DNA of 64,000 nucleotides from Mesorhizobium sp. CA14 (lineage in GTDB: Bacteria > Pseudomonadota > Alphaproteobacteria > Rhizobiales > Rhizobiaceae). Both the position numbers and the translations under genes were made by a program. Where the stretch lies: NCBI RefSeq assembly GCF_020165195.1, contig NZ_JAIUHR010000024.1:44114-108113 (forward strand), in the 5' to 3' direction. The notes under the pieces are model-generated. The model saw only the letters and a program-made list of their open reading frames with translations, made no database searches and was not told the origin of the DNA. Positions 35,145 to 43,648 of the stretch are shown one piece after another (the stretch's first letter is position 1; each line of letters starts with the position of its first letter).

Positions 35145-35750
35145 ATGTCCAAGCCCAAAATCGCTATTGTCGTCGGTTCGACGCGCGCCGCCCGCTTCGC
35201 CGACGTGCCGACGCAGTGGATCGCCAAGATCGCCAAGACCCACGCCGATATCGACGTCGAGATCGTCGATCTGCGCGACTGGCCGCTGCCTTTCTTCGAC
35301 GAAGTCGCCTCCTCCGCCTGGGCGCCGTCGCAGAACGAAGTGGCGCAGCGCTGGCAGAAGAAGGTCGCCGAGTTCGACGGCTTCATCTTCACCGCCGCCG
35401 AATACAATCACGCGCCGACCGGTGTCTTGAAGAACGCCATCGATTACGCCGCCAATGAATGGAACAAAAAGCCGGCCGGCTTTGTCGGCTACGGCTCGGT
35501 CGGCGGCGCGCGCGCGGTCGAACAGCTCCGCCTGATTGCCGTCGAGCTGCAGATGGCTCCCGTCAAGTCGGCCGTGCATATTGCCTGGGGCGATTTCCTT
35601 GCGGTGCGCCAGGGCGAGAAGAAGCTCGAGGATCTCGAGCATCTGAACCAGGCCGCCGCTGCGCTGGTCAACGACGTCGCCTGGTGGGCGAAGGTGCTGA
35701 AGGCCGCCCGCGCCGCCGACGCGATCGCCGGCGAAGCCCAGGCCGCCTGA
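35145..35750 (+). CDS. NADPH-dependent FMN reductase
   Basis: 201 residues, flavodoxin-like: KIAIVVGSTRAARFADVPTQW (phosphate loop), DIDVEIVDLRDWPLPFFDE, DGFIFTAAEYNHAPTGVLKNAIDYAANEW (the PEYN-type motif, here AEYN) and GFVGYGSVGGARAVEQLRLI. It reduces flavin or quinones with NADPH. AAGGAG precedes the ATG. Divergent to and probably regulated by the HxlR protein. Confidence 0.92.
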   Translation: MSKPKIAIVVGSTRAARFADVPTQWIAKIAKTHADIDVEIVDLRDWPLPFFDEVASSAWAPSQNEVAQRWQKKVAEFDGFIFTAAEYNHAPTGVLKNAIDYAANEWNKKPAGFVGYGSVGGARAVEQLRLIAVELQMAPVKSAVHIAWGDFLAVRQGEKKLEDLEHLNQAAAALVNDVAWWAKVLKAARAADAIAGEAQAA

Positions 35751-35960
35751 GCGGTCGATCGACATTGTCCTCCCAGTGGGAAGGGGTGGCGCTAGCGCCG
35801 CCCCTTTCCGTTTGCGGAGCTGCCTGTCTTGTCTGGATCCCAGGTTGATCCCTTTGGCCGTCGCGCTGTTGACCGCTCGGAACAGCGCGTTAGATGCAGG
35901 CCCGAATCCACCGAAGACAATTCACCGAAGACGAAGACAGCACAGTCGTGGAGGAGCGGA

Positions 35961-36326
35961 ATGCCTTGGCTTGGCAGATGGCGTAATCAATATGGGTCCG
36001 TCCTCGACATCACCGGTGAGGAGGGCGGCCGGATTGAAGGCACGTTTCGTACGGCGCTCGAAGACAGCAGCTTCTATGGACAGACCGTGCCGATATCCGG
36101 CATCGCGCATGGCGACGTGATTGGAGTAACGGCCGCCGGCGAGGGTACGGCCGGCCCCGCCGCGGTGAGCTACACCGGCATATTGCGGGACGGCAAACTG
36201 GAGACGATGTGGCTAACGGTGGCAGGCAGCACCATCGCCGGCAAGGAGGGCGAAACCGCTTCCCGCAAGCGGGTGGGGACCTGGCGTGCCTTCGGCATCA
36301 GCCTCGACACCTTCGTCCGAGAATAG
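35961..36326 (+). CDS. avidin-like protein without signal peptide
   Basis: 121 residues resembling streptavidin along the whole barrel: LGRWRNQYGSVLDITGEEGG (streptavidin W-x-NQ-x-GS), AAVSYTGILRDGKLETMWLTVAG (AATTW...TQWLLTSG) and a C-terminal GTWRAFGISLDTF (TLVGHDTF with its biotin-contacting Asp). The Trp of strand 7 and the loop Trp appear kept, while the residues corresponding to streptavidin Trp79 and Trp92 are not Trp here. The ATG at 35961 has GGAGGAG; no hydrophobic leader follows. Biotin binding is possible but unproven. Confidence 0.68.
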   Translation: MPWLGRWRNQYGSVLDITGEEGGRIEGTFRTALEDSSFYGQTVPISGIAHGDVIGVTAAGEGTAGPAAVSYTGILRDGKLETMWLTVAGSTIAGKEGETASRKRVGTWRAFGISLDTFVRE

Positions 36327-36455
36327 CTAAGCTGGCGGGCACCGAGTGCATTTGCTGGGAAGCGGCGCAAGCCGTTGCTGCTCGCGCGCTCTGATTGCGA
36401 TCGCTTTAGCCCGTTTAATATCGGAAAATGGAACTTCCGGAGGCGGGCGAAGTCG

Positions 36456-36866
36456 CTAAGTGCTCGGGGGAAGCACGAAGCGCCGGTCATTGTAATAAGC
36501 GAGATATCCGGAATGTACGGGATCGGCGAGATGCCGGGATTTCATATAGACCTGCGCTAGGATCGACGTCCCGCCCTCGAAAGGCTCAACCTCGACCGGC
36601 ACGCGCAGATTGCCAGGCGCGCCGACGGATTCAAGCCTGTCGAGGCGTGAGAGGATGCGTTCATCCACCTCGTAAAGTTCGCCGGCGACCTGGAAGCCGG
36701 CACCCGGTTCGTTGAACATCATCGGAGCGAAGCGAGGCCCGGCAATCAGCATTGGAAGACGCTCATGCGTCCGACAGTTGCCAAGAAACGCGGCCCCGCT
36801 CAAACCCTGCTCGTGCAGGGGATAGCCCATCTTCAAAGTGCCGAACACGAAGACTTTCGAAGCCAT
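36456..36866 (-). CDS. gamma-glutamylcyclotransferase-like protein (YtfP/AIG2 fold)
   Basis: 136 residues: VFVFGTLKMGYPLHEQGLSG at the start (family YGTLRxGxxN), RFAPMMFNEPGAGFQVAGELYEVDERILSRLDRLE with the probable catalytic Glu, and VYMKSRHLADPVHSGYLAYY. The fold binds glutamyl moieties; the family ranges from gamma-glutamylamine cyclotransferases to proteins of unknown role. Starts at 36866; the divergent acetyltransferase start is only about 60 bases away. Confidence 0.85.
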   Translation of the reverse strand: MASKVFVFGTLKMGYPLHEQGLSGAAFLGNCRTHERLPMLIAGPRFAPMMFNEPGAGFQVAGELYEVDERILSRLDRLESVGAPGNLRVPVEVEPFEGGTSILAQVYMKSRHLADPVHSGYLAYYNDRRFVLPPST

Positions 36867-36929
36867 GCAGGAGGAACGTCGGCAGAGGTTGGAAGTTCAC
36901 AATCCATGCCGTTGTTCGGAACAGGCGAA

Positions 36930-37358
36930 ATGAACGAGACTCCGAATCTGAGAATCCTGCCGTCGGCTGATGATGCCGTCAAAGCCGAGGCGGCAGCGGC
37001 GCTCTATCGCTATAATGTTGCCGCCACAGGCGTGGATGATCGCCTGCCCATCGGGGCCGTGCTATACGACGGCTCGGGCAGGGCACTCGCTGGGCTTTGG
37101 GGACGAGCCGAGTTCGGCCTACTGTTCCTCGACATGTTTTTCGTGCCGGCGCATCTGCGCGGCCGATCCTACGGCGCTCGGTTGCTTGCAACCGTCGAGG
37201 AAGGCGCAAGAAGACGCGGCTGCAGGGGCGCTGTCGTCGAAACGAGCAGCTTTCAGGCACCCGGATTCTACATCCGGCATGGTTATAACGAATTCGGCCG
37301 CATTCCTTTCGCAGTCGACGGACAGGCGCGCATCTTTTTTCGCAAGCAGCTTGCCTGA
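36930..37358 (+). CDS. GNAT-family acetyltransferase
   Basis: 142 residues: LFLDMFFVPAHLRGRSYGARLLATVEE carries the acetyl-CoA pyrophosphate loop (R-G-x-x-Y-G), followed by GCRGAVVETSSFQAPGFYIRHGYNEFGRIP. The strand order and length fit a compact GNAT domain. Two starts are possible: 36930 (MNETPN) and 36906 (MPLFGTG); neither has a strong ribosome-binding site. Substrate unknown. Confidence 0.83.
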   Translation: MNETPNLRILPSADDAVKAEAAAALYRYNVAATGVDDRLPIGAVLYDGSGRALAGLWGRAEFGLLFLDMFFVPAHLRGRSYGARLLATVEEGARRRGCRGAVVETSSFQAPGFYIRHGYNEFGRIPFAVDGQARIFFRKQLA

Positions 37359-37398
37359 GCAGTGCTGGCAGTTGCAGCCGCATCGAGGGAGGCGATCC

Positions 37399-38709
37399 TC
37401 AGCGCGCCACAGGGCGGTGGCCTTCGGGCAGGCGGGTGGCGATCAGCTTGTCGATGCGGCGGCCGTCGAGGTCGACCACCTCGAAGCGCCAGCCTTGCGC
37501 GTCGACGCACTCGCCGGTCGTCGGCAGATGGTGGAGATGCGACAGCACATAGCCGGCGACGGTTTCGTAGTCGCGGTTTTCGGGCAGGTCGATGCCCAGC
37601 ACCTCGGCCATCTCGTCGGCCTGCATATAACCGGCGAGCAGCCAGGAGCCGTCCTCGCGCTTGACGGCATTTTCCTCCTCGCCGGCCTCGAGGTCGGAGC
37701 GGAACACGCCGGTGATAGCTTCGAGGATGTCGGCCGGAGTGACGATGCCTTCGAAATGGCCGTATTCGTCATGGACCAGCGCCATCGGCACGTCCGATTC
37801 CCTCAGCTTCTGCAGGACATCCAGCGCGTCGGCCTGGTCATGCACGATGGGTGCGGCGCGCACATGCTGGCGCGGATCCAGCACCCTGCCGGCCAGAAGG
37901 GCGGCCAGCACGTCGCGCGTCTGGATGACGCCGACCATGGCGTCGACATTGCCGTCGCCGACGGGCAGGCGCGAGTGCTGGGTGTCCATCAGAAGTCTTT
38001 TGACGGCGGTTTCGTCCGACTGCAGGTTCAGCCAGTCGACCTCGGTGCGCGGCGTCATGACGGCGCGCACGGCGCGGTCGCCGAGGCGCATGACGCCGGC
38101 GATCATGCGGCGCTCGTCGGATTCGATGGTGCCGTGATGTTCGGCCTCGGCCACCAGCATCTTAATCTCCTCGTCGGTGACCTTCTCTTCGGTCTCGCCG
38201 GCCTGCCCAAGCAGCCAAAGCACGGCGCGGCCGGAGAGGTCGAGCAGGAAGACCAGCGGCGCCGAGAAGGTTGCGAGGATGGTCATTGCCGGCGCGGCCC
38301 TGACGGCGACGCGTTCCGGATCCTTGAGCGCGATCTGCTTCGGCACCAATTCGCCGACGATCAGCGAGGCATAGGTGATCAAGGCGACGACGATGCCGAC
38401 GCCGACGGGATCGGCGATGTTTTCGGGGATGCCGGTCGAAGCCAGATATTGCGCCAGCCTTTCGCCGAGCGTGGCGCCCGAGAAGGCGCCCGAAAGAACG
38501 CCGACGAGCGTGATGCCGATCTGCACCGATGACAGGAATTTGCCGGGGTTCGAGCCGAGCGCCAATGCGCGGCCGGCGCCGTTGACGTTGCGGTCGATCA
38601 TCGCCTTGAGACGGGCGGGCCGCGACGAGACGATGGCAAGCTCCGACATCGACAAAAGGCCGTTCACCAAGATGAGGACGGCCACGACGGCGATTTCAAG
38701 ATATAGCAT
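37399..38709 (-). CDS. CNNM/CorC (hemolysin-like) membrane protein
   Basis: 436 residues: a DUF21 membrane domain (four hydrophobic helices within residues 1-165, with SELAIVSSRPARL and VGELVPKQIALKDPE), two CBS domains (MTPRTEVDWLN..., APIVHDQADALDVLQKL...) and a CorC_HlyC domain near the C-terminus (WLLAGYMQADEMAEVLG). The family is linked to magnesium/cobalt efflux and membrane stress. Complete and of normal length. Confidence 0.93.
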   Translation of the reverse strand: MLYLEIAVVAVLILVNGLLSMSELAIVSSRPARLKAMIDRNVNGAGRALALGSNPGKFLSSVQIGITLVGVLSGAFSGATLGERLAQYLASTGIPENIADPVGVGIVVALITYASLIVGELVPKQIALKDPERVAVRAAPAMTILATFSAPLVFLLDLSGRAVLWLLGQAGETEEKVTDEEIKMLVAEAEHHGTIESDERRMIAGVMRLGDRAVRAVMTPRTEVDWLNLQSDETAVKRLLMDTQHSRLPVGDGNVDAMVGVIQTRDVLAALLAGRVLDPRQHVRAAPIVHDQADALDVLQKLRESDVPMALVHDEYGHFEGIVTPADILEAITGVFRSDLEAGEEENAVKREDGSWLLAGYMQADEMAEVLGIDLPENRDYETVAGYVLSHLHHLPTTGECVDAQGWRFEVVDLDGRRIDKLIATRLPEGHRPVAR

Positions 38710-38784
38710 GGGCGGTCAATAGCATTGCTGCAGTGCATTCGAAAATAGCCCGTCGGTATTTTTGGGACATGACAGGCGCGCCGT

Positions 38785-38883
38785 TCAAGCCGCATCCCAG
38801 ATCGGCGCCGAGAAATGCCCGACAAGCGCGTCGATGACGACGCGCACCTTCGGCGTCAGCGCGCGTAATGGGTGCGCCGTCAC
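38785..38883 (-). pseudogene. C-terminal remnant of a LysR-family regulator
   Basis: On the minus strand this stretch reads VTAHPLRALTPKVRVVIDA followed by LVGHFSAPIWDAA and a stop. That is the usual last helix and tail of LysR regulators (LRxLxPKVRxxIDxLxxxF). Nothing of the DNA-binding or effector domain remains upstream, where the LssY_C gene stop occupies the same bases. It therefore looks like a deletion remnant whose 5' part was replaced by the neighbouring gene. Confidence 0.65.
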
Positions 38884-39593
38884 CGCTGCGTCTTCAGAAC
38901 GCCGATAATGGCCATGCCGTCGGTGAAATAGGGATCGCCGCCCCCATTGCGTCCGGTCTTGGTGGCGCCGATCCCCGGTATCTCGCTGGTGGATGCCAGC
39001 AGGCCGGCGGTCTTCAGGTCGCCGATCAGGAAGTCGCGCTCAGCATCGATGTCGGGACCAATATGATGGGTGATGGCACCCGTGTCGTGGCTGAGGCCGA
39101 CGCCGCGATCGAAGCTGGCGGCGCCCAGCCAGAGCGGTCGGCCGTCGTCGCCGACCGTGTCCGTCTGCCAGAAGCGGACGTGGTGGCGCCGGTCGGCGCT
39201 GTCGCCGACCGGCTTTTCGAAGGCAAGATCTTGAGCGCGGCCCTCGAACAGCAGGCGGCTCATCGGCGCATCCGGGTAAGGGCGGGAGAACAAAACGCTT
39301 TCACCGATATCGATTGCAGTCCTGAGCGTCACGGCATCGGCCGTGTCCCAGCCGGCGACCGCGAAGGCGTGGACAACTTCCTTCTCCGTGCCGACAAGGC
39401 CGACATTGATCGGATCGCCGGGAATGCCCTGCGGCGTATGCGTCACCATCTCGAAGGGCCGGGTACGAAAACCGCGCTCCCGCCAGGTCCAGAATTCCGG
39501 CGCGGCGACGTAGGCGAGCGCCAGATAGACGGCGCAAACCGCCGCCAGCCAGATCGCCGCGCGCCGCCTCAGGCTTCGCTCACCCACAGCCAA
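38880..39593 (-). CDS. LssY_C domain protein with N-terminal membrane anchor
   Basis: 237 residues: one N-terminal transmembrane helix (AAIWLAAVCAVYLALAYVAA) and an LssY C-terminal domain: GDPINVGLVGTEKEVVHAFAVAGWDTADAVTL, FEGRAQDLAFEKPVG, HHVRFW, LWLGAASFDRGVGLSHDTGAITHHIGPDIDAER. In larger LssY proteins this domain is fused to a PAP2 phosphatase; here it stands alone facing the periplasm. Function not known. The stop overlaps a LysR remnant. Confidence 0.85.
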   Translation of the reverse strand: MAVGERSLRRRAAIWLAAVCAVYLALAYVAAPEFWTWRERGFRTRPFEMVTHTPQGIPGDPINVGLVGTEKEVVHAFAVAGWDTADAVTLRTAIDIGESVLFSRPYPDAPMSRLLFEGRAQDLAFEKPVGDSADRRHHVRFWQTDTVGDDGRPLWLGAASFDRGVGLSHDTGAITHHIGPDIDAERDFLIGDLKTAGLLASTSEIPGIGATKTGRNGGGDPYFTDGMAIIGVLKTQR

Positions 39594-39654
39594 CCGCTCC
39601 CAAATCCACGCGCGACCATTTTATGCGGTGTTGGCCGTTTTGGGCAGAGCAGCC

Positions 39655-40485
39655 TCAGCGGCAGGCGCGGTAACCGCTTTTGCGGTTCTTGATGTCGAAA
39701 TGGAAATGGTTGCGGTGGTCGTAATTGTAGCCTGGACCGAGCACCGTGGTGAAATATTCGCAGCCGTCGGCGCGCACATTGTTGAGGAAGCCGCGCGTGC
39801 GGAAGGCGAACAGGCCGGGCTTGCGGACGTCGATGTCGTCGCCATTGTTGAGCTCGATGCTCATGACGTCGAGGGCATTGCCCTTGCCGTGCTCGGAGAG
39901 AACGCCTTCGCCGGCGATGTTGCGGCAGGAATAGCTGGAGCCCTGGTGGATCGCCCTGACCCCGGAGAAATAGCGCCAGCGGGCAGCCGGCTGCAGCTCG
40001 TTCTTCGTCCAGGCGGCAAAGGTGGCGGCCATGTTGCAAGTCAGCGTCGCCGCCGGCTTCATGGCGACGCTGCCGATCGCCGAGACCTTCACTGGATAGT
40101 CGATGCCGCACTGGCCTTCATGGATCGGCTGGATGTCCTGATAGACGACGCCCATCCGCTTCAACTCGTTGCGGCAGTCGATCTCGCTGGCCGGCATCTG
40201 CACGGTCGGCGAGATCGGCTCATCCATACGCGGATAGGCGGCCTGGGTCATGTAGGGATTAGACGGAACGAGGCGTTGCATGCCGGAGTATTGCGGCGCG
40301 TCGGGCTGCAGCACGGCTGCCGTCTGGCTGCCGACATCGACGGCCGGCTGCAGCGCAAAGACGTCACCGGTCGTGCAGGCCGATATCGTCGCAATGGCAA
40401 CGCCCGCGGCCAGCCCGACGAGCATGATGCGCGCACGCTTGCTCCGTCGCGCCGCTGCCAGCATGGCGCCAAGTCTTCGAGCCAT
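39655..40485 (-). CDS. extensin-family protein A (M15-like metal motif)
   Basis: 276 residues with an N-terminal signal-anchor or lipobox (VGLAAGVAIATISACTTG, possible Cys lipidation), a linker and the extensin-like C-terminal domain. The domain carries GVLSEHGKGNALDVMSIEL and YDHRNHFHFDIK. These SEHxxGxAxDV and HxHFD motifs match the zinc site of LAS-type (M15/VanY-like) peptidoglycan peptidases, so cell-wall cleavage is a reasonable inference. Paired with a paralogue about 165 bases upstream on the same strand. Confidence 0.87.
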   Translation of the reverse strand: MARRLGAMLAAARRSKRARIMLVGLAAGVAIATISACTTGDVFALQPAVDVGSQTAAVLQPDAPQYSGMQRLVPSNPYMTQAAYPRMDEPISPTVQMPASEIDCRNELKRMGVVYQDIQPIHEGQCGIDYPVKVSAIGSVAMKPAATLTCNMAATFAAWTKNELQPAARWRYFSGVRAIHQGSSYSCRNIAGEGVLSEHGKGNALDVMSIELNNGDDIDVRKPGLFAFRTRGFLNNVRADGCEYFTTVLGPGYNYDHRNHFHFDIKNRKSGYRACR

Positions 40486-40650
40486 CGAAAGGCGTCCTTG
40501 TCCCCAAGATCTGATCTGTTGGGATCATGATCCAAATGACACAAGGTTAACCCTCAACAGTAAAGGAAAGATCAGCGCCGGCATTCATGCCTGGGGCGGA
40601 ATTGCGGCGCTGAACTTGCCCGGACGTGACCGAAACTTTCGAAATCGTGC

Positions 40651-41697
40651 TTACTGGCAAAAGGTGCCGCCGTGGCGGCGCGGCTCCAGATCGAAGTGGA
40701 AATGCAGCGCGTGATCGGGGTCGGCGCCCGGACCAAGCACCGTCTTGAACGGCCCGCAGGCAGCCTTGCGCACCGCGTTGAGGAACTTCGCGTCCTGATC
40801 CGGCGGCGCCGGCCCGACCTCGATCTTCCTGCCGTCCGACAAGGTGAAGCTCGCGATGTCGAGCGCATTGCCGAAGGCGTGTTCCGACAGTTTGCGCGTG
40901 CCGTTGCGCGGCCGGCAGACGAAGGCCGAGCCCTGGTCGACCGACTTCAAATCGGCGCCGAGTTCGGCCTTCGTCATAGGCTGGACGACATCGGCCAAGA
41001 AGCGCGCGACGGCCTCGGCCATCTGGCAGTTGAGCTCGGTGCCGGGACTGATGCCGATGGATTTGCCGAGCGTCTTCAAAACTACCGGATAGGGGATCGA
41101 GCAGCCGATTTCCGCATCGTGCTCGGCCTTGTGCTCCTCGAACTCGACGCCCAGCGCCTTCAGCCGCTCGCGGCATGCGGTTTCTTCCGCCGGCATCGTG
41201 TCGGCCGGCATATCGGCCGAGCGCGGATCGGGAAGCATCTTTTCCTCGCCCGGCGGTTCGGGTTTTTCCGATGGCTGCGGCGCGGTTTCCGGTGGCTCCG
41301 GCTCGAACTCGGTGGGCTTCTCCGGTGGCGTCGGCACCACATCCGGCGTCAGCGGCTCGGATTCCGTCCGCGGCGCGGTTTGAGCGCTTTTCGAACGTGG
41401 CGGGCGTGCGTCCCATTTCGGATGCGATTTCTCCTGATTAAGGAAGTCGTCGCTGCTGTCGAGGCGGCTTTTGTCTTGCCCGGACTTCTCAGTGCCGTTC
41501 TCCATGTCCTGGGGACGCGACCCTGGAACCGGGGTCGCCGGAGGCGTTTCCGGTGCCGGAGCGGCGCTCTGGCTGGCCGGCGGCAGGTGTCTTTTATTTC
41601 GATGGTGATGCTTGGCCAGGGCCGGGGTAATCAGCAGCATCGCGGCCGCCACAGGCAGCGCCAGTCGGCAAAGTCGGGAAGGGCTCAGCGTTGCCAT
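40651..41697 (-). CDS. extensin-family protein B with long Pro/Glu-rich linker
   Basis: 348 residues: signal peptide (LALPVAAAMLLITPALA, then a KHHHR stretch), a disordered Pro/Glu/Ser-rich region of about 130 residues (PEKPTEFEPEPPETAPQPSE), and an extensin-like domain with KLSEHAFGNALDIASFTL and DPDHALHFHFDLEP plus paired cysteines. The metal-site motifs match those of protein A. The linker would let the enzyme reach across the periplasm. Not clearly cotranscribed with A. Confidence 0.87.
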   Translation of the reverse strand: MATLSPSRLCRLALPVAAAMLLITPALAKHHHRNKRHLPPASQSAAPAPETPPATPVPGSRPQDMENGTEKSGQDKSRLDSSDDFLNQEKSHPKWDARPPRSKSAQTAPRTESEPLTPDVVPTPPEKPTEFEPEPPETAPQPSEKPEPPGEEKMLPDPRSADMPADTMPAEETACRERLKALGVEFEEHKAEHDAEIGCSIPYPVVLKTLGKSIGISPGTELNCQMAEAVARFLADVVQPMTKAELGADLKSVDQGSAFVCRPRNGTRKLSEHAFGNALDIASFTLSDGRKIEVGPAPPDQDAKFLNAVRKAACGPFKTVLGPGADPDHALHFHFDLEPRRHGGTFCQ

Positions 41698-41772
41698 CGC
41701 CCCGAAACGGCGGTCGCGTTGCGAAGTTGCCTGCGCCGGCAGCCTTGCCGATCACAATCGGTTACCGGCGCG

Positions 41773-42198
41773 TTACGCGCCGATGGCTTCAAGGCCTTCC
41801 TCCAGCCAGTCGGCAAGCATCGGCAGGCCAAGCAGGTATTTGGCCGTGCGCTTCCTGGGACGCTCCCTGGCGGCAGCCACCGCATCGGCCCATTCGGACG
41901 GGTCATAGTCGCCGCGCCCGACCCAGGCGAGTGCGATCAGCTCGGCCGCTTCGTCGATGTTGAGATCGTTGATCAGCTCGCGGAATTCCTCCTCGGTGAG
42001 ATCTTCCGAGGCTTCCTCGACAAGGCCGTCATGGTGGTGGCTGGCATGCGTGTCGCCGTCGAACTCGACCTCATGCTCGGCGCCGTCGTCATAGTCTTCG
42101 TTGAGGGCGGCGCTCAGCGCCTTGGCCTTGAGGATGAACAGGCGCACCGTGTCCGGATCTATCGAAAGTTCCCACTCGTTCTCGAGGCGCCGCTGCAC
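41773..42198 (-). CDS. DUF3775 protein
   Basis: 141 residues: LSIDPDTVRLFILKAKALSAAL, then an acidic, His-containing middle, NDLNIDEAAELIALAWVGRG and RTAKYLLGLPMLADWLEEGL. This is the complete DUF3775 pattern; function unknown. The start is a GTG at 42198 with GGAGAAGG; an upstream extension would not be family-like. Divergent from the TPR gene. Confidence 0.87.
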   Translation of the reverse strand: MQRRLENEWELSIDPDTVRLFILKAKALSAALNEDYDDGAEHEVEFDGDTHASHHHDGLVEEASEDLTEEEFRELINDLNIDEAAELIALAWVGRGDYDPSEWADAVAAARERPRKRTAKYLLGLPMLADWLEEGLEAIGA

Positions 42199-42376
42199 GG
42201 TCCTTCTCCACGTGATGCGCTTGGTTCCGATGATAGCGGAATTAAAACGCGCGTCACGTCCGCTGGTAAATGCCTCTGTCCGGCAGCCCAAAATAGTTCG
42301 GTAGTCGTCCGCATTTCGGGATGAAACCGCGCCAAGGCGGCGTTAATCTGGCATTGTCACACTCACGGAGGCTTCG

Positions 42377-42913
42377 ATGCGCAGACGTTTGCTTGTTCAG
42401 GTCATGGCTATTGCGGCGCTGCCGCTGTTCATTGCACCGGCTTTTGCGGCTGGTGAAGGCGGCAGCAGCGGTGGCCAGACGACCAGCACCTGCAAGAAGG
42501 GCGAGGTCTGGGACAAGAAGAAGAGCAAATGCGTAAAGCCGCAATATGGCATGCTGGACGACGACAGCATCTATGAGGCGGGCCACGATCTGGCGATGGC
42601 CGGGCGCTATGACGAGGCGATCTCGGTGCTGACGCTCGCCGCCAACAAGCAGGATCCGCGCATCCTCAACTATCTCGGCTATTCGCACCGCCATTCGGGC
42701 CGCGTCACCGTCGGCCTCGGCTATTACGAGGAAGCGCTGCGGATCGACCCGAACTACACGCTGGTGCGCGAATATCTTGGCGAAGCGCATCTGCAGATCG
42801 GCGATCTCGCCGGCGCGCAGCAGCAGCTCCAGGAAATCGAAAAGCGGACCGGCAAGAGCTCGCGCGAATACGGCATGCTGTCCGAGCAGATCGATCATTT
42901 CCTGAGGAGCTGA
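42377..42913 (+). CDS. exported TPR protein
   Basis: 178 residues. Signal peptide (MRRRLLVQVMAIAALPLFIA, cleavage after AFA), a short Cys-containing segment (TSTCKKGEVWDKKKSKCV) and three tetratricopeptide repeats (YEAGHDLAMAGRYDEAISVL, ILNYLGYSHRHSGRVTVGLG, VREYLGEAHLQIGDLAGAQ). A periplasmic scaffold is likely; partner unknown. GGAGG sits just ahead of the ATG. Confidence 0.85.
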   Translation: MRRRLLVQVMAIAALPLFIAPAFAAGEGGSSGGQTTSTCKKGEVWDKKKSKCVKPQYGMLDDDSIYEAGHDLAMAGRYDEAISVLTLAANKQDPRILNYLGYSHRHSGRVTVGLGYYEEALRIDPNYTLVREYLGEAHLQIGDLAGAQQQLQEIEKRTGKSSREYGMLSEQIDHFLRS

Positions 42914-43051
42914 ACAGGGCTTCGACGCTCCTCGAACCGGCTGCGGGCAATCGCGGCCGGTTTTTCGTTTGCCGCGAAGCCGGGGACCCGCGAAAGCGGT
43001 GATCATTTTGCCGAATTTCATTTTTGGGCGTGAAAATCGCGCGAAGATTGC

Positions 43052-43116
43052 TATATTCGTGGAAATTGTGGTGAGACGGTTCCGTTAGCCCGAGGCTGCC
43101 GGACCGTTTTCTTTTT
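43052..43116 (+). promoter_or_regulatory. greA leader with terminator-like hairpin
   Basis: A TATATT box (43052-43057) is followed within 20 bases by stem ACGGTTCCG / CGGACCGT (43076-43084 / 43100-43107) with an inner AGCC/GGCT stem and then TTTTCTTTTT (43107-43116). The arrangement would release a very short RNA or attenuate greA, whose ATG is 59 bases further on. E. coli greA makes the leader RNA GraL in the same way. The -35 element is weak. Confidence 0.6.
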
Positions 43117-43174
43117 GTACCCATTGACAAGGCCGCTCCCGAAAACGGGGGCGGCGGCAGGAAAGGTCAGGCAC

Positions 43175-43648
43175 ATGATCAAGGTCCCGATGACAGGCGA
43201 GGGGTTCGCGTCATTGAAGGAAGAACTTCGCTGGCGTCAGCAGGAGGAACGTCCTCGTATCATCGAGGCGATTTCCGAAGCACGCTCGCATGGCGACCTG
43301 TCCGAAAATGCCGAATATCACGCGGCCAAGGAGTCGCAGAGCCACAATGAAGGCCGCATCAACGAGCTCGAGGATCTGATCGCGCGGGCCGAAGTTATCG
43401 ACGTTTCGAAGCTTTCCGGCGACAAGGTGAAATTCGGCGCAACTGTCGTGCTCGTCGACGAGGACACCGAAGAGAAGAAAACCTACCAGATTGTCGGCGA
43501 CCAGGAAGCGGACGTGAAGTCCGGCCGTATCTCAATCTCCTCGCCGATCGCGCGTGCGCTGATCGGCAAGGAAGTCGGCGATGCCATCGAGGTCAATGCT
43601 CCGGGCGGCGCCAGAGGGTATGAGATCGTCCAGGTGCAGTTTATCTAA
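43175..43648 (+). CDS. greA: transcription elongation factor GreA
   Basis: 157 residues: N-terminal coiled-coil finger MIKVPMTGEGFASLKEELRW, GDLSENAEYHAAKESQSHNEGRI with the paired acidic residues at the tip (D and E of GDLSENAEY) that stimulate RNA cleavage, then the FKBP-like domain VKFGATVVLVDEDTEE and SPIARALIGKEVGD. It rescues backtracked RNA polymerase. ATG at 43175 follows AGGAAAGG. A terminator-like hairpin is present in the leader and a palindromic element follows the stop. Confidence 0.97.
   Translation: MIKVPMTGEGFASLKEELRWRQQEERPRIIEAISEARSHGDLSENAEYHAAKESQSHNEGRINELEDLIARAEVIDVSKLSGDKVKFGATVVLVDEDTEEKKTYQIVGDQEADVKSGRISISSPIARALIGKEVGDAIEVNAPGGARGYEIVQVQFI

Noticed and set aside
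42254..43021. Minus-strand 255-residue open frame over the TPR gene
   Set aside because: Antisense to a signal-peptide TPR protein, which has better start signals and domain content.
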